NCBI GenBank assembly: GCA_017560955.1
Contig: JAFZDV010000161.1
Location: 1-7,415 of the forward strand
DNA length: 7,415 bases
Source of the DNA: Anaerotignum sp.
GTDB taxonomy: Bacteria; Bacillota; Clostridia; Lachnospirales; Anaerotignaceae
Reading direction: 5' to 3'
Position numbers and translations under genes: made by a program. A model generated the notes under the pieces. The model saw only the letters and a list, made by a program, of their open reading frames with translations, was not told where the DNA came from and searched no databases. Positions 1-6,310 of this stretch are shown piece by piece (the first letter of the stretch is position 1; every line of letters begins with the position of its first letter).

Positions 1-192
1 AAAATGGACGAATACAACTTCGGTGCGCTGGTTTACTTCTTTGAAAAAGCAGTTGGTATCTCCGGTTACCTGCTGGATGTAAATCCCTTCGACCAGCCTG
101 GTGTAGAAGCATACAAGAAAAACATGTTTGCTCTGCTGGGTAAACCCGGTTATGAAGATATGAAAGCAGAACTGGAAGCTCGTATTAAATAA
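1..192 (+). CDS. pgi: Glucose-6-phosphate isomerase, C-terminal end (5' part outside window)
   Basis: This is the last 63 residues of a protein whose start lies upstream of the window; the reading frame is already open at base 1 and stops with TAA at 190-192. The residues carry the typical C-terminal signature of bacterial glucose-6-phosphate isomerase: a segment reading [23 protein letters not shown], followed by [15 protein letters not shown]. The enzyme interconverts glucose-6-phosphate and fructose-6-phosphate in the cytoplasm, in glycolysis and gluconeogenesis. The lysine of the QPGVE..K motif, which in this family contributes to the active site, is present. The ATG at 4-6 is an internal methionine, not a start. 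An intrinsic terminator follows 12 bases after the stop, so pgi is the last gene of its transcript. Identity comes from recognising the conserved C-terminus; only that part is visible. Confidence 0.92.
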   Translation, partial: KMDEYNFGALVYFFEKAVGISGYLLDVNPFDQPGVEAYKKNMFALLGKPGYEDMKAELEARIK

Positions 193-204
193 TGTTCAGA
201 ATAA

Positions 205-234
205 AAAAGAACTCCTCATTTGAGGAGTTCTTTT
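205..234. terminator. Bidirectional intrinsic terminator between pgi and the convergent small gene
   Basis: A 10-bp perfect stem (GAACTCCTCA at 209-218 with TGAGGAGTTC at 221-230) is flanked by an A run on the left and TTTT on the right. Read on the plus strand it ends pgi; on the minus strand it has six T residues after the stem, so it can also stop transcription arriving from the convergent gene at 394-645. Confidence 0.88.
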
Positions 235-261
235 AAATTTGCAGTAAATCAGGCAGAAAGG

Positions 262-286
262 TATGGGAAACAAAGGGTTTCCCATA
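262..286. repeat. Perfect 10-bp inverted repeat (hairpin 1 of 3)
   Basis: TATGGGAAAC (262-271) and GTTTCCCATA (277-286) are exact reverse complements around a 5-base loop. No T run follows on either strand, so this is not a canonical terminator. It is the first of three hairpins in the gene-free stretch between the pgi terminator and the stop of the minus-strand gene. Confidence 0.75.
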
Positions 287-297
287 TGGAATTCGCA

Positions 298-316
298 GAC
301 GGAATTTATTTCCGTC
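298..316. repeat. Perfect 7-bp inverted repeat (hairpin 2 of 3)
   Basis: GACGGAA (298-304) pairs exactly with TTCCGTC (310-316) around a 5-base AT loop. It lies 11 bases beyond hairpin 1. No function can be assigned from sequence. Confidence 0.6.
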
Positions 317-349
317 GAGGAACACATCTGTTTATTCTTCTGTTTAAAC

Positions 350-373
350 TCGTCAAAATCCTGATTTTGACGA
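350..373. repeat. 11-bp inverted repeat (hairpin 3 of 3), possible 3'-end structure of the minus-strand gene
   Basis: TCGTCAAAATC (350-360) pairs with GATTTTGACGA (363-373). A GC-rich imperfect stem at 376-392 (7 bp with one mismatch, loop GAA) abuts it. On the minus strand the two lie just after the stop of the 83-residue gene (stop codon at 394-396). The T tract after each is short (TTTCG after the GC-rich stem, GTTTAAAC after this one), so at best they are weak terminators or 3'-end stabilisers. The strong stop for that transcript is the shared terminator at 205-234. Confidence 0.6.
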
Positions 374-393
374 AAGGGGGCCGAAGGCACCCG

Positions 394-645
394 TTAGAAT
401 AACTGAGAAAGCAGTGCTTTGCACATCTTGTTATCCAGTTCCAGCAGACTTTTCTTGCCGTCTGCAAAAGTAACGGAAACGGTATGTGTGCCAGGTGTTT
501 CGCTTTCTACCTTATGGGCAGAAACCATCTTTTTGTTCAGGATGATCATGTTGCCCAGACTGATGTTCAGGACTACTTTATCTGCCGCCATGGCGATATT
601 TGCACCTGTGTAGTCGCCGGCGATGACTTTATTTTTTGCGCTCAT
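394..645 (-). CDS. Small conserved-looking hypothetical protein, 83 aa
   Basis: The start codon (CAT at 643-645 on the plus strand) is preceded by an ideal ribosome binding site, AAGGAGGAGA, about 5 bases away, and a good promoter lies further upstream, so this is a real gene. The 83-residue product starts MSAKNKVIAGDYTGANI and ends with a hydrophilic segment, FADGKKSLLELDNKMCKALLSQLF. It has alternating beta-strand-like stretches, no signal peptide and no membrane segment, so it is probably cytoplasmic. I recall longer Bacillota hypothetical proteins with similar ends (an N-terminal VIAGDYKG-like motif and a C-terminal FKDGKKSLLE-like motif) joined by a Gly/Ala-rich segment that is absent here; this is memory, not a search. 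It is transcribed divergently from walR and convergently with pgi. Function is unknown. Confidence 0.85.
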   Translation of the reverse strand: MSAKNKVIAGDYTGANIAMAADKVVLNISLGNMIILNKKMVSAHKVESETPGTHTVSVTFADGKKSLLELDNKMCKALLSQLF

Positions 646-688
646 ATTTATCTCCTCCTTAAATTAGGGTGGGTTTCTTCTCGATATA

Positions 689-717
689 AAAATACCATTT
701 TTCGCTGTATTTGGCAA
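689..717 (-). promoter_or_regulatory. Promoter of the 83-aa gene
   Basis: Read on the minus strand: -35 TTGCCA (712-717), 17-base spacer, -10 TATTTT (689-694), preceded by TGG, which makes it an extended -10 (TGn). The start of transcription would be near 682, giving a leader of about 37 bases that ends in the AAGGAGGAGA site at 651-660. It lies back to back with the walR promoter; the two -35 elements are 14 bases apart. Confidence 0.7.
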
Positions 718-731
718 GTTGAACAGAAATG

Positions 732-760
732 TTTACTTTTGGGGCTTTTTCCTGTATAAT
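732..760 (+). promoter_or_regulatory. Promoter of walR-walK
   Basis: -35 TTTACT (732-737), 17-base spacer and a perfect TATAAT -10 (755-760) form a strong housekeeping promoter. The predicted start is near 767, leaving a leader of about 44 bases before walR. No TGTWA half-site pair of the WalR type is seen near this promoter, so autoregulation at this point is not supported by the sequence. Confidence 0.8.
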
Positions 761-810
761 TATACTATTATGGATATAAAATCAATACTTTCCGAAGGGA
801 GAGAAGAAGA

Positions 811-1506
811 ATGGATAGAAAAATTCTGATCGTCGATGATGAAAAGAATATTGCTGACATCATTGCGTTCAATCTGAAAAAAGAAGGCTATCAGGTCATC
901 AAAGCCGGTGACGGGGAAGAAGGCGTGAAAATGGCCATGGAAGAAAATCCTGATCTGATCCTGCTGGATATCATGATGCCCAAAATGGATGGTTATGAAG
1001 CCTGCAAGAAAATCAGAGAAAAGAAGAACACACCCATCATCATGCTGACAGCCAGAGCGGAGGAACTGGATAAGGTCCTTGGTCTGGAACTGGGTGCTGA
1101 TGACTATGTGACAAAACCCTTTGGTGTTCGTGAACTGATGGCAAGGGTAAAAGCAAACCTGCGTAAAACAGTCATCCGTGAAGAAGTGGTGGAGGAAAAA
1201 CCTGCCACAGAAGACCATTTCGGCAGACTGGATATCGATCTGGATCGTTACGAAGTGCGTAAGGACGGCAAGGACCTTGATCTGACACTTCGTGAGTTTG
1301 AACTGCTGAAATTCCTTTCTGAAAGAAAGGGGCAGGTATTCTCCAGAGAAACTCTGCTGGAAAAGGTATGGGGGTATGAATACTACGGCGATGTGCGTAC
1401 GGTAGATGTTACCATCCGCCGCCTTCGTGAAAAAATCGAAGATGCACCCGGCAAACCCACCTATATCCTGACAAAAAGAGGCGTAGGCTATTATTTTGAC
1501 TGTTAA
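811..1506 (+). CDS. walR: Response regulator WalR (YycF), OmpR/PhoB family
   Basis: A 231-residue cytoplasmic DNA-binding response regulator. The receiver domain spans about residues 3-117 and has the acidic pair D9/D10, the phosphoacceptor D53 (LILLDIMMPKMDG), T80 and K102 (VTKPFG). The C-terminal winged helix spans about residues 132-231, with LTLREFELLKFLSERKGQ and a VDVTIRRLREKIE recognition-helix region. Length and sequence match the WalR/PhoP branch. WalR is preferred over PhoP because walK and the YycH/YycI-like genes follow. In Bacillus and Staphylococcus, WalR controls autolysins and other cell-wall genes. Thr101, phosphorylated by the kinase PrkC in B. subtilis WalR, is conserved. 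The start at 811 is supported by GAAGGGAGAG at 794-803. walK begins 33 bases after the stop, so the two are co-transcribed. Confidence 0.93.
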   Translation: MDRKILIVDDEKNIADIIAFNLKKEGYQVIKAGDGEEGVKMAMEENPDLILLDIMMPKMDGYEACKKIREKKNTPIIMLTARAEELDKVLGLELGADDYVTKPFGVRELMARVKANLRKTVIREEVVEEKPATEDHFGRLDIDLDRYEVRKDGKDLDLTLREFELLKFLSERKGQVFSRETLLEKVWGYEYYGDVRTVDVTIRRLREKIEDAPGKPTYILTKRGVGYYFDC

Positions 1507-1539
1507 GAATGAGTGCTGAGAAAAGCGAGGTAGAAGCTT

Positions 1540-3336
1540 TTGCGAATGCGAAGTATTAAATGGAAGCTCATTGTGATGTATCTGGGGCTGGTTCTCATCG
1601 TTATGATCGTCAGCGGGACATATATCCTGCTGTCCCTTCGTAATATTGAAATCGACAAATCCAGAGGCGAACTGGAGCGATATGCAGAAAAAATCAATGA
1701 ACAGGTCATTGAGGGCGGAAAACCTGAGGACTTCCAGCAGGAACTGCTGAAAACAGTATCCAATGCTGTTGGTATTCAGGGGAACATCCTTGATGCGTCG
1801 GGGGACACCATCGCCTCCACAACGGTGACACAGGCACCCTATCCTGAATATACAGATCAGTCCATCATTGCGGCCATGAATGGTATGACATCTTTCTCCA
1901 CAGAGAAAAAGAGTACAGATACCTTCGGCCTCCTTCGTGACTGGATGAGTTATGCTGTACCTGTGGGTGGTGCAGACGGAGAAACGGCCTATATCATCTA
2001 TACCAGACTGGATGCCAGCGATATGCAGACCAGCCTGAATGAAACAACGAAAACCATCGTGATTGCGGTAGCACTGGCGTTACTTCTGGCGGCCATCATG
2101 GGTTATGTTTTTGCTCAGACACTGACAGGCCCCATCCTTGCTCTGACCAAAGGGGCAAAGAGTCTGGCGGAAGGTGACATGAGCCAGAGTCTGAAGGTGC
2201 GAAGCACCGACGAGATCGGTCAGCTGACCTCCAGCTTTAACTACATGGCGGAGGAACTGGCTAAGAATATGTCTGAAATCTCCCGTGAGAAAAACAGACT
2301 GGAGATACTGCTCCACAATATGAGTGACGGCGTTATCTCCTTCGATAAGGATGGCGACCTGATGCTGGCCAATGCCGCAGCGGCAAATATGCTGGATGTG
2401 GAAGAAATGAATATGACCTTTACGGAGTTTATCCGTAAATATGATATCAACTCCGGTGTATATCTGGATATGGGCAATGAACCCTCCAAAAAGGTAACAT
2501 TCCCCGTAGGCAAGCAGTTCATCAATGCCAACTTCTCTCCTTATTATGATAAAAAAGGTGAGATCGAAGGTCTGGTAGTGGTGCTGCAGGATATCACAGA
2601 ACAGAAAAAACTGGATGATATGCGTAAGGAATTTGTGGCGAACGTTTCCCATGAACTGCGTACACCTCTGACCACTGTAAAAAGTTATACAGAAACACTG
2701 CTGGACGGTGCTATGGAAGAGGAAGAACTGGCGAAGGAATTCCTGACCATCATCAACAGCGAGGCAGACCGTATGGCATTCCTTGTACGCGACCTGCTGC
2801 AGCTGACAAGATTTGATAACAAACAGGTAAGACTGGATATGACAGAAATCGAAATGAATGATTTCCTCAGCATGACGGTTCGTCAGAATCGAATTCACGC
2901 AGAGGCGAAAAATCAGCAGCTGTCCTTCGAGCCTTATGAACATATGGTAGTCGTTCACGGCGACAGAGATCGTGTGGGTCAGGTAGTGAATAATATCGTG
3001 ACCAATGCCATCAAATACAGTCTGGAACAGGCGACCATCCGCATCTTCATTACAGAAGATGAAACATTCTTCAAAATCAATGTCAAAGATACAGGTATGG
3101 GTATTTCCAGAGAAGACCTGCCCCGTATTTTTGAACGTTTCTACCGTGTAGACAAAGCCCGTAGCCGTGCCATGGGCGGTACAGGTCTGGGTCTGGCCAT
3201 TGCCAAGGAAATCATGGAAAGCCATGGCGGCAGACTGACGGCAGAAAGTGAATATGGTAAGGGAACAACTATGACAATGTGGTTCCCCAAAGAACGTCCG
3301 ATCCTCGAATATGAAAGGGAAGAAATGGGCAGCTGA
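1540..3336 (+). CDS. walK: Sensor histidine kinase WalK (YycG)
   Basis: A membrane sensor kinase of 598 residues, close to the roughly 600 usual for WalK. Domains in order: TM1 about 9-31; extracytoplasmic domain about 32-170 (PAS/sCache-like in this family); TM2 about 172-192; HAMP about 193-245; PAS about 254-352; HisKA with phospho-acceptor His371 in FVANVSHELRTPLTTVKSY; HATPase_c with N-box Asn489 (NNIVTNAIKYS), G1 DTGMG at 517-521, the F-box FERFYRVD and G2 GGTGLGLA from 546. All catalytic motifs are intact. The FVANVSHELRTPLTT block and the TM-HAMP-PAS order are typical of WalK. The start is a choice between TTG at 1540, 9 bases after GCGAGG (1525-1530), and ATG at 1546, 15 bases after it. 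Spacing favours TTG. An in-frame TAG at 1531 excludes earlier starts. It would phosphorylate WalR. Confidence 0.92.
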   Translation: MRMRSIKWKLIVMYLGLVLIVMIVSGTYILLSLRNIEIDKSRGELERYAEKINEQVIEGGKPEDFQQELLKTVSNAVGIQGNILDASGDTIASTTVTQAPYPEYTDQSIIAAMNGMTSFSTEKKSTDTFGLLRDWMSYAVPVGGADGETAYIIYTRLDASDMQTSLNETTKTIVIAVALALLLAAIMGYVFAQTLTGPILALTKGAKSLAEGDMSQSLKVRSTDEIGQLTSSFNYMAEELAKNMSEISREKNRLEILLHNMSDGVISFDKDGDLMLANAAAANMLDVEEMNMTFTEFIRKYDINSGVYLDMGNEPSKKVTFPVGKQFINANFSPYYDKKGEIEGLVVVLQDITEQKKLDDMRKEFVANVSHELRTPLTTVKSYTETLLDGAMEEEELAKEFLTIINSEADRMAFLVRDLLQLTRFDNKQVRLDMTEIEMNDFLSMTVRQNRIHAEAKNQQLSFEPYEHMVVVHGDRDRVGQVVNNIVTNAIKYSLEQATIRIFITEDETFFKINVKDTGMGISREDLPRIFERFYRVDKARSRAMGGTGLGLAIAKEIMESHGGRLTAESEYGKGTTMTMWFPKERPILEYEREEMGS

Positions 3337-3353
3337 AACAGTGAAAATCATTG

Positions 3354-3393
3354 ATTTTACAGGGAATCTTTAACCGCGGATACCCTGTGAAAT
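3354..3393 (+). promoter_or_regulatory. Stem-loop between walK and the internal wal promoter
   Basis: An 11-bp stem with one G-U pair forms between ATTTTACAGGG (3354-3364) and CCCTGTGAAAT (3383-3393). The 18-base loop contains the palindrome CCGCGG (3374-3379). A separate 7-bp inverted repeat, AAAATCA-T-TGATTTT (3344-3358), overlaps its left arm and would compete with it. No T run follows, so this is not a standard terminator. It may cap or attenuate the walRK message, or be a protein-binding site next to the WalR boxes. Confidence 0.5.
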
Positions 3394-3395
3394 AA

Positions 3396-3434
3396 TGTAA
3401 GATAACTGTAAGGCGTCTGTAACATAACTGTAAC
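3396..3434 (+). promoter_or_regulatory. WalR-binding box array: four TGTAA half-sites, 11-bp period
   Basis: Four direct repeats TGTAAG, TGTAAG, TGTAAC and TGTAAC start at 3396, 3407, 3418 and 3429, each separated by exactly 5 bases. The last pair (TGTAAC-ATAAC-TGTAAC) fits the published WalR/YycF consensus TGTWAH-N5-TGTWAH perfectly; the first two half-sites differ only in the final G. A weaker TGTGAA lies upstream at 3386. The last half-site ends 10 bases before the -10 at 3445, so the array covers the place where a -35 would be. That fits class II activation, as for PhoB at pho boxes. Binding is inferred from the consensus and the adjacent walR. Confidence 0.8.
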
Positions 3435-3444
3435 TTTCGCGATG

Positions 3445-3450
3445 TATAAT
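3445..3450 (+). promoter_or_regulatory. -10 element of an internal, probably WalR-dependent promoter
   Basis: A perfect TATAAT lies at 3445-3450. At 17-base spacing the -35 position reads ACATAA, which is no match to TTGACA, so the promoter should need an activator. The start of transcription would be near 3457, giving a leader of about 83 bases. That leader contains a possible hairpin (ATAAGCA 3465-3471 with TGCTTAT 3488-3494). The promoter would drive the Ig-like gene, walH and walI independently of walRK. Confidence 0.68.
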
Positions 3451-3524
3451 ATAAGAAAGTTAAAATAAGCAAAAAGGCTGTTTTGACTGCTTATATTATT
3501 TCAGATGAGATTACAAATTTCCTG

Positions 3525-3534
3525 AAGGAGGTGA
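3525..3534 (+). promoter_or_regulatory. Ribosome binding site fixing the start of the Ig-like gene
   Basis: AAGGAGGTGA is a full-length Shine-Dalgarno sequence 5 bases before the ATG at 3540. It fixes the start there rather than at the in-frame TTG at 3483, which would add 19 residues in front of a clear signal peptide. Confidence 0.85.
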
Positions 3535-3539
3535 CAGGC

Positions 3540-3971
3540 ATGAAAGCATACAGAAAAAAACTGGTCGGCATTTTAGTGGCGATGATGTTCTGTTTTTCTC
3601 CTGTCAGCGTAATGGCGGCAGAGCTGCCTGTAGCGATCTCCAGTGGGTTGGATATGAAAGCGGAAACAGCAGAGCATACTTTTGATGAGGAACGCATCGT
3701 TTACGGTGCAGGTCAGCCCGGTGCAAAAGTAGTATTCACAGTTTCCAAGATCAATCGTTTCGGCGAAACGGTGGAACTCCACAGAGATGTCGTAACGGTG
3801 AATTCCATGGGTCTGTTCAGTGTGACCCTTCCTCTGGAAAGAGGAAACAATTACATCGGCATGACAGTCGGCGGCGAAACACAGGAAACAGTTGTGAAGC
3901 GTGTGCCCCGCTCGGTGAAAAACCAGCTGCAGCGCATGATCGCTCTGCCCGGACTGAATGTCACATTTTAA
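3540..3971 (+). CDS. Secreted Ig-like beta-sandwich protein of unknown function, 143 aa
   Basis: The product begins with a classic signal peptide: a charged start (MKAYRKK), a hydrophobic core at about residues 8-22, and a VMA|AE cleavage site after residue 26. The mature protein is about 117 residues and should be exported. Cys18 lies inside the hydrophobic core without a proper lipobox, so a lipoprotein is unlikely. Residues about 50-118 look like one Ig-like or glucodextranase-B-like beta-sandwich: GAGQPGAKVVFTV, later VNSMGLFSVTLPLERGNNYIGMTV. A basic, probably helical tail follows (RSVKNQLQRM). I do not recognise a named family. It is the first gene after the WalR box array and is followed 43 bases later by walH, so it should be co-expressed with walH and walI. 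A role at the cell surface linked to WalK sensing or the cell wall is inference. The standard Bacillus operon has no such gene between walK and walH. Confidence 0.85.
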   Translation: MKAYRKKLVGILVAMMFCFSPVSVMAAELPVAISSGLDMKAETAEHTFDEERIVYGAGQPGAKVVFTVSKINRFGETVELHRDVVTVNSMGLFSVTLPLERGNNYIGMTVGGETQETVVKRVPRSVKNQLQRMIALPGLNVTF

Positions 3972-4014
3972 AAAGAACCTAATCAAAATTTTATAGAAAA
4001 AGCGGTGAGATCAA

Positions 4015-5427
4015 ATGAAACTATACAAAATTACGAATTTTGTCATTGTTTTCCTGGTCATAACTGCGATTTATCAGACTGGCGAGTTATGGCTGCAGGG
4101 AACAAGCGGCCATAACTTTTTTTATTCTCTGGTGGAAAGCTTTTCTGCTGAAAAACAGGAGGCAGACGGCGATGTGCTCCTTGCGACCAGATATGCGGTC
4201 GGGGAGGGTGAAGGTACATTTTCTGTCTATTATCCTGATGAAGTGGGGAATAGCAGCATGCTGGAGGCGGCAAACAGAACTTTAGGGGAGATTTTGTCCA
4301 AAAATCAGGCAATACCCCAGAAGGGTGTTGCGGACTGGAAAGAGATCCTTGCCAGCCGTTGTATCGTCATGCAGTATGACTTTATGATCGCATCAGAAGA
4401 ATATCTGGAAAATTACAAAGAACTGAAGACCAACGAAAAACTGGAACGATTTGACTATATCACCATCATTCCTGCGGCAAGATCCGGCGAGGAAAGTCAG
4501 GCATATTTTGTCAATTCCGATACCAATGAGTGTGTACTCTTCAGCGGGGAAGGCGGCGGTGCTTCTGTGGCACTGTATGATTCTCTGCAGACAGAAAACA
4601 GCGAAATGCGTTATATTTCCACAGGTCAGCGTACCAGCGCAGCAGTGCTGTGGCGCAATATGTTCCTGCCCCAGTGGGCAAGACTGCCTTATGACTATGC
4701 CCCTCTGGAAAGAGATTTTGCCTTTGAAAAAGAGGGGGAAGCCAGCAGAACTGCTCTGGAAAATACGGTGAAAAATTTCTTCCATAACTTCTCTGTGGAC
4801 TGGAGCAGTAAGGATGCAGATGGTACCTTTGTATTCTCTGACAGTGAAACAGTGGTCAGATATCATCCTGATACGAAAGTTCTGGAATACTATAACTATG
4901 AAAACTATACAGGTGAGGAACGAACAGGTCTGCTGGAAGGCTACCAGATCTGTACCAACTTCCTGCAGAACGATAATTCTCTGAAAACAGATATTTATCT
5001 GGCAGATATCGAACGTACCATCAATAATGAAGTGGTCTACTATTTCGATTATGCGGTGGATGATCTGCCTGTGAACCTTTCTCAGGCACTCAGAGATCGT
5101 ATTGGTTCTCCTCATGCCATTGAGGTGACTCTGCGCAATCAGGCAGTAAAGGAATATCGCCGTTATGCGGTGAACTTCACCCAGAAGACAGAGGAAAGAG
5201 AACAGATCAATGTGCAGTTTATCGATGCGCTGGATGATGCGAACAAAATGTATCAGAGCATTGTAGAAGATAAGGATATTACAGATGTTAAGAATGTCTC
5301 TCTGGGTTATCATGTAGACCTGACGGGAAGCATGCGCCTGAAGTGGATGGTGACACTGTATGATTACACCTTCGTTGTGGATACGGATCAGGAAAAAGAA
5401 CTGACCGGTATGACAACGGGAGAATAA
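4015..5427 (+). CDS. walH: WalH (YycH)-like membrane-anchored regulator of WalK
   Basis: A 470-residue protein with one N-terminal membrane segment (about residues 7-25, FVIVFLVITAIYQTGELW) and a large predicted extracytoplasmic remainder. B. subtilis YycH is about 455 residues with the same topology. The N-terminus resembles YycH in its hydrophobic stretch followed by a short aromatic motif ending in LW. The rest is divergent, so the call rests on topology, size and position between walK and a YycI-like gene. In Bacillus and Staphylococcus, YycH and YycI contact WalK through their membrane segments and change its activity (inhibition in B. subtilis, activation reported in S. aureus). The ribosome binding site (GCGGTGAG, 4002-4009) is weaker than those of its neighbours. 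walI starts 18 bases after the stop. Confidence 0.78.
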   Translation: MKLYKITNFVIVFLVITAIYQTGELWLQGTSGHNFFYSLVESFSAEKQEADGDVLLATRYAVGEGEGTFSVYYPDEVGNSSMLEAANRTLGEILSKNQAIPQKGVADWKEILASRCIVMQYDFMIASEEYLENYKELKTNEKLERFDYITIIPAARSGEESQAYFVNSDTNECVLFSGEGGGASVALYDSLQTENSEMRYISTGQRTSAAVLWRNMFLPQWARLPYDYAPLERDFAFEKEGEASRTALENTVKNFFHNFSVDWSSKDADGTFVFSDSETVVRYHPDTKVLEYYNYENYTGEERTGLLEGYQICTNFLQNDNSLKTDIYLADIERTINNEVVYYFDYAVDDLPVNLSQALRDRIGSPHAIEVTLRNQAVKEYRRYAVNFTQKTEEREQINVQFIDALDDANKMYQSIVEDKDITDVKNVSLGYHVDLTGSMRLKWMVTLYDYTFVVDTDQEKELTGMTTGE

Positions 5428-5445
5428 CGAGAAAGGAGGACACGC

Positions 5446-6306
5446 ATGGAGTGGGGAAGCGCAAAGAAATTTGTCATCGTTCTGCTGGTGATTCTGAATG
5501 TGGTGCTGGCAGGACTGAATTATAAACAGAAACAGGAAAATATCATGACATCTGCGCAGGAACGCGCCATTTTCGAAGTCCTTTCTCAAAATGGTATCAC
5601 CTTGTATACGGATCTGCCTACAGATGCCATGTCTATGACCAGACTGGAAATGGAATTGCCTGAATACAGTAAGGAAACATTGGAACGATTGTTTTTCGGC
5701 AGTGAAAAAACTACGGTCACAGTGAAAGACAATCAGCATGTTTACCGCAATGCCCATGCATCTCTGACACTGGACGGCGCTCATGGTGTCTTTAAAAAAG
5801 ATGCTGTGCCCGATGGGAAAAGAAGGATGACAAAAGCCGATGCCCAGAAGGAAGCCCAGAAATTTATTGACGGTACAGAGCGTTTCTTCGGGATTTATGA
5901 TGCGCCTGTAGTAACAGAAAAAGACAATGGATTCCGCGTGGATTTTTTTGGTCTGCATAAACGGGAAAATGTATTTGCCAACTATTTTTCTATTTTTGTG
6001 ACCCAGGGAGGTATCAAACAGATCGAGTTTGAATACTGCCCTGTGAAAGGTCATAGTGGAGAAAAAAAGGAACTGGCTTTTGCTGATGAGGCGTTGCTGA
6101 CTTTTATGAGGGAATGGAAGAAAAATGGTGAGGCGGAGCAGGCTACCATTCATCATATCGAACTGGGATATGATAAAATGGAGCGCAGTACGGCCTCTAT
6201 CGACGGTGCGATTTATCTGGATCCCTGCTATCGCATTTATCTGGTAGAAGAAGAGGAACCTTATCTGGTTAATGGTTATACCTGTCAGATCTATCATAAA
6301 AAATAA
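5446..6306 (+). CDS. walI: WalI (YycI)-like membrane-anchored regulator of WalK
   Basis: A 286-residue protein; B. subtilis YycI is about 280. The N-terminus, MEWGSAKKFVIVLLVILNVVLAGLNY, closely resembles the YycI start (M-[DE]-W-x-x-x-K, then a membrane helix ending in N-x-x-L). The membrane helix spans about residues 7-25 and the rest should face outside. YycH and YycI share a fold and form a pair that regulates WalK. The start is supported by AAAGGAGGAC about 5 bases upstream. It is the last gene of the operon; a terminator begins 4 bases after its stop. In Bacillus and Staphylococcus a walJ (yycJ) gene normally follows; it is not present here. The protein is rich in Lys and Glu, with several aromatic beta-strand-like segments. 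Confidence 0.82.
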   Translation: MEWGSAKKFVIVLLVILNVVLAGLNYKQKQENIMTSAQERAIFEVLSQNGITLYTDLPTDAMSMTRLEMELPEYSKETLERLFFGSEKTTVTVKDNQHVYRNAHASLTLDGAHGVFKKDAVPDGKRRMTKADAQKEAQKFIDGTERFFGIYDAPVVTEKDNGFRVDFFGLHKRENVFANYFSIFVTQGGIKQIEFEYCPVKGHSGEKKELAFADEALLTFMREWKKNGEAEQATIHHIELGYDKMERSTASIDGAIYLDPCYRIYLVEEEEPYLVNGYTCQIYHKK

Positions 6307-6310
6307 AAAT

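Noticed and set aside
220..402. A 60-residue plus-strand frame after pgi
   Set aside because: It starts inside the pgi terminator stem, has no ribosome binding site, and runs through three hairpins into the minus-strand gene.
811..3336. Calling the two-component pair PhoP/PhoR because the box CTGTAACATAACTGTAAC resembles a pho box
   Set aside because: The box also fits the WalR consensus exactly, the kinase has the WalK-type HAMP-PAS arrangement and HisKA block, and YycH/YycI-like genes follow. PhoPR would not explain those neighbours. Cross-binding by a PhoP elsewhere remains possible.
2080..3351. A 423-residue open frame on the minus strand opposite walK
   Set aside because: Composition is that of a shadow (many Cys, His and Phe), and the plus strand here encodes intact HAMP, PAS, HisKA and HATPase motifs.
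3483..3539. Upstream TTG start for the Ig-like gene
   Set aside because: The ATG at 3540 has a full Shine-Dalgarno sequence 5 bases away and yields a clean signal peptide; the extension would bury it.
4393..6297. A 634-residue open frame on the minus strand opposite walH and walI
   Set aside because: It overlaps two well-supported genes end to end. Its product is rich in Cys, His, Phe and Ile with no domain pattern, and it has no ribosome binding site. It is the complement of the real codons.
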